64,000 nt of DNA. Origin: an uncultured Prevotellaceae bacterium (GTDB lineage: Bacteria > Bacteroidota > Bacteroidia > Bacteroidales > Bacteroidaceae). The stretch's first letter is position 1; the number at the start of each line of letters is the position of its first letter. Location: positions 25,646-89,645 of the forward strand of contig CACZZQ010000006.1 of assembly GCA_902785695.1 (NCBI GenBank). The letters are read 5' to 3'. The notes below the pieces were generated by a model. It saw nothing but the letters and a program-made list of their open reading frames with translations. It did not search any database and was not told the DNA's origin. Below are positions 41,147 to 50,856 of this stretch, one piece after another. The translations under genes and the position numbers were made by a program.

Positions 41147-41219
41147 GGAAATGAGGAATCGAAAGGTTAAATCATGTTAAGCCTTGGCGATTTCTCATTT
41201 CTCGTTTCTCATTTCTCGC
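41147..41219. repeat. Family B hairpin repeat between two operons
   Basis: GGAAATGAGGAATCG on the left pairs with CGATTTCTCATTTC on the right, then further TTTCTCATTTCTCG units. It probably also serves as a terminator for the hypothetical gene. Confidence 0.65.
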
Positions 41220-41229
41220 ATAAAATGTC

Positions 41230-41237
41230 TACTTTTG
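41230..41237 (+). promoter_or_regulatory. -7 element of the zapA-rny operon
   Basis: TACTTTTG, 18 bp before the ATG at 41256. Confidence 0.55.
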
Positions 41238-41255
41238 TAGGATAAAAGTGCAGTC

Positions 41256-41555
41256 ATGACTCAAAATGAAAAGGTTTTAGCCACTTTCCAAACCCGCGTG
41301 AGGCAGATGATTCTTCGGTTTCAGGAGCTGAAGAACGAAAATGCCGACCTGTATGCAATGGTTGAGGAAGACGAGCAGCGTATCAAGCAGCTGGAGGCAA
41401 AACTGGCTCAGCAGGAACATGACTACCAGTCATTGAAGATGGCTCGTATGATGGAAATCACCGATGGCGACTTGGAAGGCGCAAAGAGTCGTGTTGCCAA
41501 GATGATTCGCGATGTGAACAAATGCATCGCCATCCTGAGTGACGAGAAAGAGTAA
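41256..41555 (+). CDS. Coiled-coil protein next to zapA
   Basis: A 99-residue protein that is almost entirely coiled coil (RVRQMILRFQELKNENADLY, MVEEDEQRIKQLEAKLAQQE). Its size, fold and position immediately before zapA (16 bp) suggest a divisome accessory protein analogous to ZapB; direct homology is not demonstrable by eye. The C-terminal half (GDLEGAKSRVAKMIRDVNKC) looks like an additional amphipathic helix pair. Confidence 0.65.
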   Translation: MTQNEKVLATFQTRVRQMILRFQELKNENADLYAMVEEDEQRIKQLEAKLAQQEHDYQSLKMARMMEITDGDLEGAKSRVAKMIRDVNKCIAILSDEKE

Positions 41556-41571
41556 CTGACGAGAAGAATTA

Positions 41572-41877
41572 ATGGCAGAGGAAAGTAAACTCAATATAAC
41601 GCTACACGTCTATGACGAAGAGATTCGCATGGTGCTCCATAACCGTGAGGATGAGGAGTATTATCGTGCAGCTGCCAAACTTATCACTGAGCGCTACGGT
41701 GCCTATGCACAGGTGTATAAAGGGCGCAAAAGTGATCATACCATAGCATTGATGACGCTCATTGAGATTGCGTTGCGCTATGAGAAAGAGTTGGGGAAAA
41801 ATGATACTACTCCTTATGATAATATTCTCTCGCAGTTGACTTCAGAGCTTGAGGAAGCTTTGAAGGGTGATAAGTGA
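41572..41877 (+). CDS. zapA: Cell division protein ZapA
   Basis: A 101-residue ZapA-family protein that cross-links FtsZ filaments. N-terminal beta-strand/helix unit: LNITLHVYDEEIRMVLHNREDEEYYR. It is followed by the long dimerisation helix DHTIALMTLIEIALRYEKEL. Standard size. It sits between the coiled-coil gene and rny, a common Bacteroidetes arrangement. No 6S RNA could be recognised in the 52-bp gap after it. Confidence 0.87.
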   Translation: MAEESKLNITLHVYDEEIRMVLHNREDEEYYRAAAKLITERYGAYAQVYKGRKSDHTIALMTLIEIALRYEKELGKNDTTPYDNILSQLTSELEEALKGDK

Positions 41878-41929
41878 AGACTCATCCTCATGAATTAAGA
41901 GAATATTAACAATACATATATATTATTTT

Positions 41930-43471
41930 ATGGATTTAATTTTTGTGATTCTGATAGCCGTTGCCGCTCTGGTTCTTGGAGGGGTATGCGGATATTTTAT
42001 TTTCCTCAAAGTCCTCAAGGGGAAATACAATGCAATGGTCGAATCGGCCAATAAGGAGGCTGAAGTTCTCAAAGAGAAGAAACTGCTTGAGGTAAAAGAA
42101 AAATTCCTCAACAAGAAGAGCGAGCTGGAGAAGGAAGTGCAGCAACGCAACCAACACATCCAGCAGAGTGAGAATCGTCTGAAACAGCGTGAGATTTCGC
42201 TGAATCAGCGTCAGGAAGAGTTGGGACGTCGAAAGAACGAGCTTGACAACCAGCAGCAGCGTATTGACAATGAGAAGAAAGCCCTCGCTTTAAAGCAGGA
42301 CGAACTGGGCAAGATGCAACAAAAGGAGCGTGAAAAACTGGAGGAGCTCTCTGGGTTGAGCGCAGAAGAGGCTAAAAACCGCTTGGTGGAAGCTATGAAG
42401 GACGAGGCTCGCACCGATGCCGCTGCTTACGTCAATGAGATTATGGATGAGGCCAAGCTCAATGCCAATGCCCAGGCCAAGAAGATTGTGATTCAGACTA
42501 TTCAGCGTGTGGCCACTGAGACAGCCATCGAGAACAGTGTGTCTGTTTTCCATATTGATAACGATGACGTTAAAGGTCGTGTCATCGGTCGTGAAGGTCG
42601 AAACATCCGTGCGTTGGAGGCTGCTTGTGGCGTGGAAATCGTTGTTGACGATACCCCAGAGGCCATTGTTATCAGCGGCTTCGATCCTGTTCGCCGAGAG
42701 GTCTGCCGTTTGGCTCTCCATCAGTTGGTAAGCGACGGTCGTATCCATCCTGCCCGTATTGAGGAAGTGGTGGCGAAGGTAAAGAAACAATTGGATAACG
42801 AAATTATCGAGACAGGTAAGCGTACGGCCATTGACCTTGGTATTCATGGTCTGCATCCAGAGCTTGTACGTATCATCGGTAAGATGAAGTATCGTTCCAG
42901 CTACGGCCAGAACCTGTTGCAGCATGCTCGTGAGACAGCAAATCTCTGTGCGGTGATGGCTTCAGAGCTCGGGTTAAATCCCAAGAAGGCTAAACGTGCC
43001 GGCTTGCTTCACGATATTGGCAAGGTACCCGATGAGGAGAGTGAGATGCCTCATGCACTCTATGGTGCCAAGATTGCCGAGAAGTACAAGGAAAAACCCG
43101 ATATCTGCAATGCTATCGGAGCCCACCATGATGAAATGGAGATGCAGACTCTATTGGCTCCTATTGTGCAGGTTTGTGATGCTATCTCTGGAGCCCGTCC
43201 TGGTGCTCGCCGTGAGATTGTAGAGGCATATATCAAGCGTCTTAATGACCTTGAGGCTATCGCCATGAGCTATCCTGGTGTTACCAAGACCTACGCTATC
43301 CAGGCTGGTCGTGAACTCCGTGTCATCGTTGGTGCCGACAAGATGGATGATGCCGAGACCGAGGCACTGAGTGGCGAGATTGCAACAAAGATTCAGAATG
43401 AGATGACTTATCCCGGACAGGTGAAGATCACCGTGATTCGTGAGACGAGGTCTGTTGCTTACGCCAAGTAA
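41930..43471 (+). CDS. rny: Ribonuclease Y
   Basis: A 513-residue membrane-anchored endoribonuclease starting mRNA decay. N-terminal helix: [21 protein letters not shown] long coiled coil (residues about 30-170) is followed by a KH domain ([20 protein letters not shown], about 205-265) and an HD domain with [10 protein letters not shown] (about 355-365) and GAHHDEM. Length matches the family. Last gene of the zapA operon, closed by a bidirectional terminator. Confidence 0.96.
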   Translation: MDLIFVILIAVAALVLGGVCGYFIFLKVLKGKYNAMVESANKEAEVLKEKKLLEVKEKFLNKKSELEKEVQQRNQHIQQSENRLKQREISLNQRQEELGRRKNELDNQQQRIDNEKKALALKQDELGKMQQKEREKLEELSGLSAEEAKNRLVEAMKDEARTDAAAYVNEIMDEAKLNANAQAKKIVIQTIQRVATETAIENSVSVFHIDNDDVKGRVIGREGRNIRALEAACGVEIVVDDTPEAIVISGFDPVRREVCRLALHQLVSDGRIHPARIEEVVAKVKKQLDNEIIETGKRTAIDLGIHGLHPELVRIIGKMKYRSSYGQNLLQHARETANLCAVMASELGLNPKKAKRAGLLHDIGKVPDEESEMPHALYGAKIAEKYKEKPDICNAIGAHHDEMEMQTLLAPIVQVCDAISGARPGARREIVEAYIKRLNDLEAIAMSYPGVTKTYAIQAGRELRVIVGADKMDDAETEALSGEIATKIQNEMTYPGQVKITVIRETRSVAYAK

Positions 43472-43488
43472 GAAAAACAATAGATAAT

Positions 43489-43522
43489 AAAAATCGGGTG
43501 ACCAGTTGGACACCCGATTTTT
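43489..43522. terminator. Bidirectional terminator between rny and the DUF1573 gene
   Basis: AAAAATCGGGTG (43489-43500) and CACCCGATTTTT (43511-43522), a perfect 12-bp stem with a 10-nt loop and A/T tails on both sides. Confidence 0.9.
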
Positions 43523-43541
43523 ATTTTCAAGATAGAAGTTC

Positions 43542-43931
43542 TTATTTTGCTTCTTCCATATCACCTTCTATATAAAGGCGTGTCATTTCTGTGACACCGT
43601 TTGTTCTAATGGTGATAGACTTTTTGAAGTGTCCGGGGAACTTTCCTGTGCCGTTGTATGTCACCTTGATTTCCCCCTTCTCACCTGGCTGGATGGGTGT
43701 CTTAGTGTATTCTGGCACTGTGCATCCACAAGAAGCGATAGCCTGGTTGATGACCAATGGCTGTTCACCTACATTCTGGAATGCGAAGGAACATGTGACT
43801 ACAGGCTCTTTCTCAGAGAATTTCCCGAAGTCGTGAGTCAGCTTGTCGAATTTAATCTCAGCTTGTTTCTGTGCCATTGCGAAAGTCATTCCGCAAATGA
43901 GCATCATTGTGATAAGAAAAACTTTTTTCAT
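43542..43931 (-). CDS. Exported DUF1573 protein
   Basis: A 129-residue exported protein with a signal peptide (MKKVFLITMMLICGMTFAMAQ) and a DUF1573 immunoglobulin-like domain. Diagnostic features: THDFGKF, the motif ASCGCTVPEYTKTPIQPGEK with its Cys pair, and VTYNGTGKFPGHFKKSI. Members are common in Bacteroidetes; a precise role is not established. It lies 21 bp after the GH105 gene on the same strand, so they may be co-transcribed. Confidence 0.88.
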   Translation of the reverse strand: MKKVFLITMMLICGMTFAMAQKQAEIKFDKLTHDFGKFSEKEPVVTCSFAFQNVGEQPLVINQAIASCGCTVPEYTKTPIQPGEKGEIKVTYNGTGKFPGHFKKSITIRTNGVTEMTRLYIEGDMEEAK

Positions 43932-43952
43932 AAGTTGATAGTCTTTAATTAC

Positions 43953-45128
43953 TTATTTGACGTTCTGATTGTTCAATAGTTTAAAATACTCTGTGGTTCC
44001 CAAAAGGAAACAACCGGTACCATAGTCCTCGAAGTCGGGTATCTTGGTGTAGCTCAATGGTTGACCTGCAGAGGGGTCCTTGCCTGTACCCTGCATCCAT
44101 CCCAGGAAACCATCATGGTGTACGGCATCTTTTACCATTGCCGTCCAGGCCTTTTCACATACTGGGGCGTAAACCTCTGCTTTTAGGTAGCCTTTCTGTA
44201 TGCCCCATGCCATACCGTAGAGGAACAGGGCCGTTCCGCTGGTCTCTTTCATCTCGTAGTTGGTACTTACCAGACTGGGATTCCAGAAACCGTCTTTGCG
44301 CTGACATTTCAGAATGCCTTCGCTCATCATGAGAAAGTCTTTCTTCAACTCTTTGTAGGCTTTCTCTTTGGGCGATAACTCGTTCATACAGCGTACCAGT
44401 GCAGCATATACCCAACCGTTGCCACGACTCCAATAGCAGTCTTTGCCGTCGGGCTCCTTGTACGGGGGGACATAGTCGGCATCGCGCCACCATAGGCCGT
44501 CCTTAACATTGAACAGTCCACCACCGCATTCATTTCTGCTCCATCGGTACATTTTCATGCCGTGGTCGCGATATTTTGTATCACCCGTAATCTTGTACAT
44601 CTGCATATATATGGGCATCGCCATCTGTATGGCATCAATCCATGTCCACCAGCCGTAGAGCGACGGTTGTGTGCTCTGGGTCTTCGCTGTGGTGTTCTTT
44701 TTCTCGTTGGGTGTCAGCATCTGGTAATCCAGATTTTCTCGCACCTTTTTTATTTTTTCCTCACCTCCAGCCTGTGTATAGCGTATCAGGTATGTCTGTG
44801 CGCAGCACTGGTCATCGGCATCGCACGTGTTCACCCCGTTGCGTGGTGTCCACTGATGGAAGCTGGCCCACGTGTCGGTATAGTCTAAATAGCGTTGCTG
44901 CGGGTCAATCTCGTAGAGAGCCATGAGTCCCTCGTAGTAGACGGCTCGCGTCCAAAGGCTTGACGGACGTACCTTCTTGACGTTAGTTGGTATCGTCGGG
45001 TCGGCATACTTCTTCATGAAGTAGTCGTTAGCCTTGCGTGCTACGCTCAGCACGTCATTGGCTGTTGTTTGTGCAGTGGCTCCTATCGTCATCAGGACAG
45101 CCAGCATCAGTGTAGATAGTCTTTTCAT
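43953..45128 (-). CDS. Exported GH105 unsaturated rhamnogalacturonyl hydrolase
   Basis: A 391-residue secreted (alpha/alpha)6-barrel enzyme. Start at 45128 (MKRLSTLMLAVLMTIGATAQ, a signal peptide); the promoter at 45155-45186 excludes the longer frame. Motifs: WTRAVYYEGLMALYE, YGWWTWIDAIQMAMPIYMQ with the catalytic-type Asp, and YWSRGNGWVYAALVRCMNEL. Members hydrolyse the unsaturated galacturonyl residue left by pectate or rhamnogalacturonan lyases. It is the stand-alone counterpart of the N-terminal module of the 12799-15924 fusion. No other pectin gene adjoins it here. Confidence 0.9.
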   Translation of the reverse strand: MKRLSTLMLAVLMTIGATAQTTANDVLSVARKANDYFMKKYADPTIPTNVKKVRPSSLWTRAVYYEGLMALYEIDPQQRYLDYTDTWASFHQWTPRNGVNTCDADDQCCAQTYLIRYTQAGGEEKIKKVRENLDYQMLTPNEKKNTTAKTQSTQPSLYGWWTWIDAIQMAMPIYMQMYKITGDTKYRDHGMKMYRWSRNECGGGLFNVKDGLWWRDADYVPPYKEPDGKDCYWSRGNGWVYAALVRCMNELSPKEKAYKELKKDFLMMSEGILKCQRKDGFWNPSLVSTNYEMKETSGTALFLYGMAWGIQKGYLKAEVYAPVCEKAWTAMVKDAVHHDGFLGWMQGTGKDPSAGQPLSYTKIPDFEDYGTGCFLLGTTEYFKLLNNQNVK

Positions 45129-45154
45129 CGTAGTCTTTTGTTTCTTATCGGGTG

Positions 45155-45186
45155 CAAAGATACGAATAAGTCGTAGAAAAAACAAA
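45155..45186 (-). promoter_or_regulatory. Promoter of the GH105 gene
   Basis: Minus-strand TTTG (45183-45186) and TATCTTTG (45155-45162), 20-bp spacer. Confidence 0.75.
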
Positions 45187-45212
45187 TTAAAACAAGAAAA
45201 ACAAAATTTCCT

Positions 45213-45243
45213 TTTGCATTTCGCTCACTTATTTGTACCTTTG
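45213..45243 (+). promoter_or_regulatory. Promoter of aspS
   Basis: TTTG (45213-45216) and TACCTTTG (45236-45243), 19-bp spacer; divergent from the GH105 promoter. Confidence 0.75.
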
Positions 45244-45275
45244 CGGCTTGAAAAGGAAAAACAATATATATAATA

Positions 45276-47036
45276 ATGTATAGAACTAAGACTTGTGGTG
45301 AGCTGCGTCTCACCGATGCCGGCAATGAGGTGAAACTCGCCGGTTGGGTACAGCGCACACGAAAGATGGGCGGTATGACCTTCGTGGATCTGCGCGACCG
45401 TTATGGTATTACACAGTTGGTGTTTGATGAGTCAAAGGATGCAGCCCTCTGTGAGCGTGCTAACAAGCTGGGACGTGAATTTTGTATTCAGGTGGTTGGC
45501 GTAGTCAGCGAGCGTGAGTCAAAGAATCCCAAGATGCCTACAGGTGACATTGAGATTCTTGTTTCTGAGCTGAATATCTTGAGCGAGAGTCTGACTCCAC
45601 CTTTTACCATTGAGGATCAGACCGATGGTGGTGATGATATCCGTATGAAGTATCGCTATCTGGATTTACGTCGCTCTGCTGTGCGTAAGAATCTGGAGTT
45701 GCGCCATAAGATGACCATCCTGATTCGTAATTTTCTGGATTCTCTTAACTTCATTGAGGTAGAGACACCAATTCTGATTGGTTCTACTCCCGAGGGTGCC
45801 CGTGACTTCGTGGTTCCCAGTCGCATGAACCCTGGACAGTTCTATGCACTGCCTCAGAGTCCTCAGACGCTGAAGCAGCTGCTAATGGTTTCCGGATTTG
45901 ACCGTTATTTCCAGATTGCCAAGTGTTTCCGTGATGAGGACTTGCGTGCCGACCGCCAGCCGGAGTTCACTCAGATTGACTGCGAGATGTCGTTTGTGGA
46001 GCAGGAGGACGTGCTACAGGTATTTGAAGACTTGGCTCGTCATCTCTTCAAGGAGATTCGTGGCATAGAGCTGCCTCATCTTCAGCGTATGACGTGGCAC
46101 GAGGCTATGCGTCGCTTCGGTAGCGACAAGCCAGACCTGCGCTTCGGCATGGAGTTCGTAGAGTTGATGGATGTGCTGAAAGGCACGGGTTCTTTCCCAG
46201 TGTTTAATGAGGCCAACTATATTGGTGGTATCTGTGTGCCAGGTGCAGCCGACTATACTCGCAAGCAGCTCGACCAGTTGACCGACTTTGTGAAGCGTCC
46301 TCAGGTAGGTGCCAAGGGTCTGGTTTATGTGAAGTTCAATGGCGATGGAACTGTGAAGTCGTCTATCGACAAGTTCTACGAGCCTGAAGTATGGCAAAAG
46401 GTGAAGGAAGCATGTGGAGCCAAGGATGGTGACCTTGTATTGATTCTCTCTGGCGACAATGCTAACAAGACTCGCGTGCAGCTCTGCACCCTGCGTCTGG
46501 AGATGGGTGACCGTCTTGGTCTTCGTGATAAGGATAAGTTCGTGTGTCTCTGGATTGTGGACTTTCCCCTGTTCGAGTGGAGCGATGAGGAGCAGCGCTT
46601 GATGGCAACCCATCATCCGTTCACGTTGCCTAATCCCGATGATATTCCTTTGTTAGATACCAATCCCGCCAAGGTCCGTGCTGTGGCATACGACTTTGTA
46701 TGTAACGGTGTAGAAGTGGGCGGTGGTTCACTCCGTATCCACGATGGCAAGCTTCAGGAGAAGATGTTCCAGATTCTGGGCTTCACCCCTGAGCGTGCTA
46801 TGGCACAGTTCGGCTTTTTGATCAATGCCTTCAAATATGGTGCACCCCCTCATGCAGGTCTCGCCTTCGGTCTTGATCGCTTCGTGAGTCTCATGGCAGG
46901 TCTCGACAGCATTCGCGATTGCATCGCATTCCCCAAGAACAACAGTGGGCGCGACGTGATGCTCGATGCTCCTGGCGAGCTTGATCCCAAGCAGTTGGAA
47001 GAACTCCAGTTGAAGGTTGACCTGAAAGAGCAATAA
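45276..47036 (+). CDS. aspS: Aspartyl-tRNA synthetase
   Basis: A 586-residue class II aminoacyl-tRNA synthetase of the bacterial type. It has an anticodon-binding OB fold (residues 1-105, [20 protein letters not shown]), motif 1 around [25 protein letters not shown], motif 2 in [18 protein letters not shown], the bacterial insertion domain (about 290-420) and motif 3 in [13 protein letters not shown]. Length and order are typical. Monocistronic as far as can be seen. Confidence 0.97.
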   Translation: MYRTKTCGELRLTDAGNEVKLAGWVQRTRKMGGMTFVDLRDRYGITQLVFDESKDAALCERANKLGREFCIQVVGVVSERESKNPKMPTGDIEILVSELNILSESLTPPFTIEDQTDGGDDIRMKYRYLDLRRSAVRKNLELRHKMTILIRNFLDSLNFIEVETPILIGSTPEGARDFVVPSRMNPGQFYALPQSPQTLKQLLMVSGFDRYFQIAKCFRDEDLRADRQPEFTQIDCEMSFVEQEDVLQVFEDLARHLFKEIRGIELPHLQRMTWHEAMRRFGSDKPDLRFGMEFVELMDVLKGTGSFPVFNEANYIGGICVPGAADYTRKQLDQLTDFVKRPQVGAKGLVYVKFNGDGTVKSSIDKFYEPEVWQKVKEACGAKDGDLVLILSGDNANKTRVQLCTLRLEMGDRLGLRDKDKFVCLWIVDFPLFEWSDEEQRLMATHHPFTLPNPDDIPLLDTNPAKVRAVAYDFVCNGVEVGGGSLRIHDGKLQEKMFQILGFTPERAMAQFGFLINAFKYGAPPHAGLAFGLDRFVSLMAGLDSIRDCIAFPKNNSGRDVMLDAPGELDPKQLEELQLKVDLKEQ

Positions 47037-47135
47037 TATCATCAAGTAGAGGATTGACACTTGATTTGTGTCAAGAATTGACGGTAAATTGACAGAAACT
47101 TCGAAAAATTGGTTAGTTTTCTTAACAAAAAAGAG

Positions 47136-47143
47136 TAATTTTG
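47136..47143 (+). promoter_or_regulatory. -7 element of the H1-tailed winged-helix gene
   Basis: TAATTTTG, 48 bp before the ATG; the upstream region from 47037 holds three ATTGAC words but no clear -33 element. Confidence 0.5.
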
Positions 47144-47191
47144 CAGCTGAATTGAAAATTCACTTCAAAAGAATTAATATTTTTAAGCATT

Positions 47192-47497
47192 ATGGCAGAA
47201 AAGAAAGCTACAACTAAGAAGGCTGCTGAGACAAAAGAAGTAAAAGCTCCCGCAGCAAAGAAAGCAACCACAACCAAGAAGGCTGCAGCAGCTGCTCTCG
47301 CAGTTAATGCTGAGGCTATTGGTTTCAAGGCTGGAGATGTTTATCAGGCACTGGCAGCTGCTGAGAAGGCACTCGACGTGAAGGAGATTGCTAAGGCAGC
47401 AAAGATTTCTGAGGAAGAGACTCTGCTCGGTCTGGGTTGGTTGTTCAAGGAGGGTAAGCTCCTGAGCACTGAGGACAACAAGATTGTTCTGGCCTAA
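47192..47497 (+). CDS. Lys/Ala-rich tail fused to winged-helix domain (DUF2582-like)
   Basis: A 101-residue basic protein. Residues 1-35 are a low-complexity Lys/Ala/Thr tail (MAEKKATTKKAAETKEVKAP, AAKKATTTKK) resembling the tails of linker histone H1 and bacterial H1-like proteins. Residues 40-101 form a small winged-helix domain (AGDVYQALAAAEKALDVKEI, LLGLGWLFKEGKLLSTEDN) of the DUF2582/wHTH_10 type. It is probably an abundant DNA-associated protein; whether it is architectural or regulatory is not shown by the sequence. A hairpin terminator follows. Confidence 0.78.
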   Translation: MAEKKATTKKAAETKEVKAPAAKKATTTKKAAAAALAVNAEAIGFKAGDVYQALAAAEKALDVKEIAKAAKISEEETLLGLGWLFKEGKLLSTEDNKIVLA

Positions 47498-47523
47498 TTG
47501 ACAAGCAATAATAACGATAGGAA

Positions 47524-47556
47524 AAGGTCGGTAAGCACTGTTTACCGATCTTTTTT
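47524..47556 (+). terminator. Rho-independent terminator
   Basis: AAGGTCGGTAA pairs with TTACCGATCTT (one G:T pair) around a short loop, followed by a run of T. Confidence 0.82.
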
Positions 47557-47565
47557 AGTGATATA

Positions 47566-47919
47566 ATGATTTTCGACCAGCAGATATTGCATATTCTCTC
47601 AGAGGTTGGTGAGCGTGGCATCAGTGTCTCCGCTCTTACCAAACATGTCTACAATATGAACTGTACGCTTTTCTCACAACCTGACCTTCAGGAAGTACAC
47701 CAGTTTGTGCAACAATATTTGCTGAAAAACTCCAAGTCATCACAATCGCTGATAGAGAATACAGGTAAGCGTGGCGTTTACCGTCTGAACACCAGTAATA
47801 ATGCCGATGCCCGTCAGTTGATGTTGGAGTTTAAGGAGGAACAAGACCAGTCGGTGACAGAAGATCCAGTAGACGAAAAGCCTCTTCAAGACCTATCGCT
47901 TAACCTGTTTGATTTCTGA
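47566..47919 (+). CDS. Conserved hypothetical protein, winged-helix-like
   Basis: A 117-residue soluble protein. The N-terminal 75 residues (MIFDQQILHILSEVGERGIS, VSALTKHVYNMNCTLFSQPD) have the helix spacing of a small winged-helix domain, ending with GKRGVYRLN as a possible wing. The C-terminus is acidic. No named family recognised. Its last 34 bp overlap the 3' end of the convergent glycosyltransferase gene. Confidence 0.65.
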   Translation: MIFDQQILHILSEVGERGISVSALTKHVYNMNCTLFSQPDLQEVHQFVQQYLLKNSKSSQSLIENTGKRGVYRLNTSNNADARQLMLEFKEEQDQSVTEDPVDEKPLQDLSLNLFDF

Positions 47920-49010
47920 TAGATTTTCATGACCGCGTCAGCCACGCGTTGCGCGTTGAAACGTGTTTCCACCAACATACGGGCAGCGTTGCCATACTGA
48001 TTGGCCTCTTCTGGTGAACTGGCCAGACGGAGCATTGCCTGTGATAGTGTGGGTACGTCGTTGAAGGGAACTACCAGTCCGTTCTCTTCGTGACGAATCA
48101 GTTCACAAGTGCCGTCGGTGGGCGTGGCAATGATAGCCTTTTCCATGGCCATTGCTTCCAATAGCGCAATGGAGAGTCCCTCCCATAGGCTGGGCAGGCA
48201 ATAGGCATTGATGGTGTTGAGCAATTCGGGAACATCGGTTCTGAAAGGCGTACGATGCAGGTAGTCTGTCATCTTGTGCAACTTAATGAAGGCATCAACA
48301 TCTGTGTCCATATCCCCTTCTCCCACAAACAGCCCTTTGATATGTGGATTCTTCTCATGTGCCATTTCCAGTGCCTTGAGAAAATCAATGGGATTCTTCT
48401 GCTTGGTACAGCGTGCTATGAATCCTATCACAAAATCATCAGTATTGAAGTGCATCTGCGGACGCAGGTTGGTAAACGCAGCCGAAGGGTTGAATCGCTC
48501 CAGGTTGATGCCATTCTCAATGACGTGGCACTGCTTGAGTCCAAATACTTTCTTACCCGTGTCAGCATTACTCTGAGAGACGCATATCACCTCTTGACTG
48601 TAGTGGCAGATACACTGCTCGCTCAGTGCTCTCAGCCGTCGGATCAGCATGGGCTGGTCATCATGGAAACTCCAGCCGTGAACCGTATATATGAGAGGCA
48701 GTCGCAGGCTGCGGGCAGACCATAATACGTTAGATGCTGCACGACTGCCGTGGGCATGTACCAGTTGTATATGCTCTGTCTGCATCAGTTTCTTGATCTG
48801 CTGTTGTACCTTGATATCGAATGCCTTCTGTGTGTGTATGATATGGCAGGGAATGCCCATTGTCTTCAGTTGGAGAATCATCTCCCCGTCAGTAAACGAC
48901 AGGCATACTGGTTCAATGACGCTTTTGTCGAGAAAGCGTATCAAGTCGAGCAAATGAGACTCTCCACCTCCAATCTGTCCCTGTCTGATGACTTCCAGTA
49001 CCCGTATCAT
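47886..49010 (-). CDS. GT4-family glycosyltransferase
   Basis: A 374-residue retaining glycosyltransferase with the GT-B fold. The N-terminal acceptor domain begins [38 protein letters not shown] is the typical sugar-transferase helix. The C-terminal donor domain has [20 protein letters not shown] and the E-x7-E signature in [20 protein letters not shown]. Cytoplasmic, adding a sugar to a polysaccharide or glycolipid precursor; donor and acceptor unknown. It overlaps the acyltransferase gene by 4 bp and is the last gene of a three-gene minus-strand operon. Confidence 0.92.
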   Translation of the reverse strand: MIRVLEVIRQGQIGGGESHLLDLIRFLDKSVIEPVCLSFTDGEMILQLKTMGIPCHIIHTQKAFDIKVQQQIKKLMQTEHIQLVHAHGSRAASNVLWSARSLRLPLIYTVHGWSFHDDQPMLIRRLRALSEQCICHYSQEVICVSQSNADTGKKVFGLKQCHVIENGINLERFNPSAAFTNLRPQMHFNTDDFVIGFIARCTKQKNPIDFLKALEMAHEKNPHIKGLFVGEGDMDTDVDAFIKLHKMTDYLHRTPFRTDVPELLNTINAYCLPSLWEGLSIALLEAMAMEKAIIATPTDGTCELIRHEENGLVVPFNDVPTLSQAMLRLASSPEEANQYGNAARMLVETRFNAQRVADAVMKIYQKSNRLSDRS

Positions 49011-49606
49011 AGCTGTTTAATGATTTTTGCCGGCACACCGCCTACTACTACATTGTCTGGCACATTGTCGGTAACCACCGCACCAGCTGCCACCACGACG
49101 TGCCGTCCGATGGTAACACCGGGCAGAACGACGGCATTAGCACCAATCCATACATCATTACCAATGACAACAGGCTTTGTAGATATCCCTTGCTCATCAA
49201 TTCTTTTTGATGTATCTTCAAAATTGTGATTCAAGGCCGTTACCGTGATACCTTGCGCCAGATTAACATGGTTGCCAATCGTTACAGGACCGATAATCGT
49301 GTTGTGAATACCGATGCGTGTATGGTTGCCAATGATGACATCACCTACGGCGTTGTTGACGCAGCAGAATGACTCCACCACGCTATGATGTCCCAAGGAG
49401 AACTTACGGTAGGGCGGGGTGTCCATCCTAACGGAACGGTAGATCTTGGAATGGCATCCACGATGCTGATATAGTGGAGCCAATAAGCGGATATACCAGC
49501 GTGGACGGGCATCGCGCTGGTTCATAATCAGATAGTCAATCCAATGTTTCAGTCGTGGATTGGCTTTCAGCCCTTGCCGTATGTCTTCTTGATGATTTGT
49601 TGCCAT
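49007..49606 (-). CDS. Left-handed beta-helix acyltransferase
   Basis: A 199-residue O-acyltransferase (probably acetyl) with hexapeptide repeats from about residue 85 on: [40 protein letters not shown] (catalytic-type His) and [20 protein letters not shown]. Such enzymes acetylate sugars of LPS or capsule. It is encoded between two GT4 genes, overlapping the downstream one by 4 bp and the upstream one by 40 bp, so it is tightly co-translated and very likely modifies the same glycan. Confidence 0.9.
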   Translation of the reverse strand: MATNHQEDIRQGLKANPRLKHWIDYLIMNQRDARPRWYIRLLAPLYQHRGCHSKIYRSVRMDTPPYRKFSLGHHSVVESFCCVNNAVGDVIIGNHTRIGIHNTIIGPVTIGNHVNLAQGITVTALNHNFEDTSKRIDEQGISTKPVVIGNDVWIGANAVVLPGVTIGRHVVVAAGAVVTDNVPDNVVVGGVPAKIIKQL

Positions 49607-50748
49607 TGTTTGATGATTATTTCAATGTTGAATCGTTTTGCTATCTGTAAAGCCTTGGCTGATTTCTGTTCCCAGTCCGTCTTAGTGGCCTTATGTAACT
49701 GTTTTGCTAAAGCGTGGATGTCGCCATTGGGAAAGTAAAGTCCGAAGTCGCCCATGATTTCCCTGCTGGTAGGCAGGTCTGATGACACCACAGGCAATCC
49801 ATGAGCCATCGCCTCTACCAGAACAAGTCCGAAACCTTCCCAGCGGGAACTGAGCACATAGACCTGAGCATTGGAATAGTAGGCTTGGATGTTGCTGGTG
49901 AACGGGTGGATGCAGACGCGTTGCTCCAACTGGTACGTGGAAATGAGTTGGCGATACAGTTCCTCCTCAGGACCCTCGCCCACGATGTCGAGCGTCCAGT
50001 CCTTATTGGTTTCGGCAAACTCGGCAAAGGCTTTGATAAGCAAGTCAAACCCCTTGTGGCGTGGAGAGAATCGCCCCACCGCCAGGAACTTTTTCGATGT
50101 CCCGCTGCTACAGGCTCCTGGCACCAGTGTCAAGGGATTATAGATGACTTCTGGAGAGAAACCGTATTTCAGTTGGTAGGGAGCTACGTCACAGTGGCAT
50201 AGCACAACGGTGTGGGAAAGGCGACGGAACTGATAGACAAAGTATTTCTCCAGCTCCGTTCCTGCATACCATGAGCCCTTGGTAAACATGGCCTCAAATG
50301 AGTTGTGAATCCATCCAATCAGGTTCCTGCATCTCAGTTGGCTACGTATGGCAGCAATGCGGGTGGCTATTGGGGCGTGAACGGCAATAATGGCATCATA
50401 GTGGCAAACATTCAGACGGTCGATGAGCCGTCGACGCCTTTCGCTGGGAAATGAACTGTGGGCATAGAGGCTGGAAGTCAGGTTCGTCTGTGGCAACAGT
50501 TTGCGGTAAAGAAAGCTGTAAGCCTTACAGAATTTCTGCTTAAAGCCTTTTACATCCGGGTATGAGATATACTCATAGTTGATAGGTGCCTCGTTAAGCC
50601 CGTACATATTGGTGTCCTGAAGGTCTGGGCGGTCGAATGTCAGGACGGTTACCTCGGCAGTCTTCGCCAGCTCTTTGGCAATGACAGCCGTAACCCGTTG
50701 CACACCTCCATACGAGAATAATGATTCTATGACGAAACAAACCTTCAT
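49567..50748 (-). CDS. GT4-family glycosyltransferase
   Basis: A 393-residue GT-B glycosyltransferase. Start at 50748 ([20 protein letters not shown]), because the -7 element at 50769 would exclude the longer frame. The acceptor domain shows [15 protein letters not shown]; the donor domain has [36 protein letters not shown] and the E-x7-E region [20 protein letters not shown]. First gene of the minus-strand glycan operon; transfers an unknown sugar. Confidence 0.92.
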   Translation of the reverse strand: MKVCFVIESLFSYGGVQRVTAVIAKELAKTAEVTVLTFDRPDLQDTNMYGLNEAPINYEYISYPDVKGFKQKFCKAYSFLYRKLLPQTNLTSSLYAHSSFPSERRRRLIDRLNVCHYDAIIAVHAPIATRIAAIRSQLRCRNLIGWIHNSFEAMFTKGSWYAGTELEKYFVYQFRRLSHTVVLCHCDVAPYQLKYGFSPEVIYNPLTLVPGACSSGTSKKFLAVGRFSPRHKGFDLLIKAFAEFAETNKDWTLDIVGEGPEEELYRQLISTYQLEQRVCIHPFTSNIQAYYSNAQVYVLSSRWEGFGLVLVEAMAHGLPVVSSDLPTSREIMGDFGLYFPNGDIHALAKQLHKATKTDWEQKSAKALQIAKRFNIEIIIKQWQQIIKKTYGKG

Positions 50749-50768
50749 GCCCGTTGCATATTTCCTTG

Positions 50769-50800
50769 CAAAAATACGCAATTTTTATTTTATGAGCAAA
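50769..50800 (-). promoter_or_regulatory. Promoter of the minus-strand glycosyltransferase operon
   Basis: TTTG (50797-50800) and TATTTTTG (50769-50776), 20-bp spacer. Confidence 0.78.
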
Positions 50801-50804
50801 AGTA

Positions 50805-50836
50805 TTTGCACATTTCACGAAAAATACCTAAATTTG
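50805..50836 (+). promoter_or_regulatory. Promoter of the plus-strand glycosyltransferase genes
   Basis: TTTG (50805-50808) and TAAATTTG (50829-50836), 20-bp spacer. The two -33 elements of this divergent pair are only 4 bp apart, so polymerases probably exclude one another. Confidence 0.78.
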
Positions 50837-50856
50837 TCACTCAAATAATAGAGACG

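Noticed and set aside
41878-41929. 6S RNA gene next to zapA
   Set aside because: The gap is only 52 bp; no room and no characteristic secondary structure.
47037-47135. Small RNA or riboswitch suggested by TTGACAC/GTGTCAA pairing after aspS
   Set aside because: The stem is only 7 bp with no T-run or conserved motif; could be a weak terminator at most.
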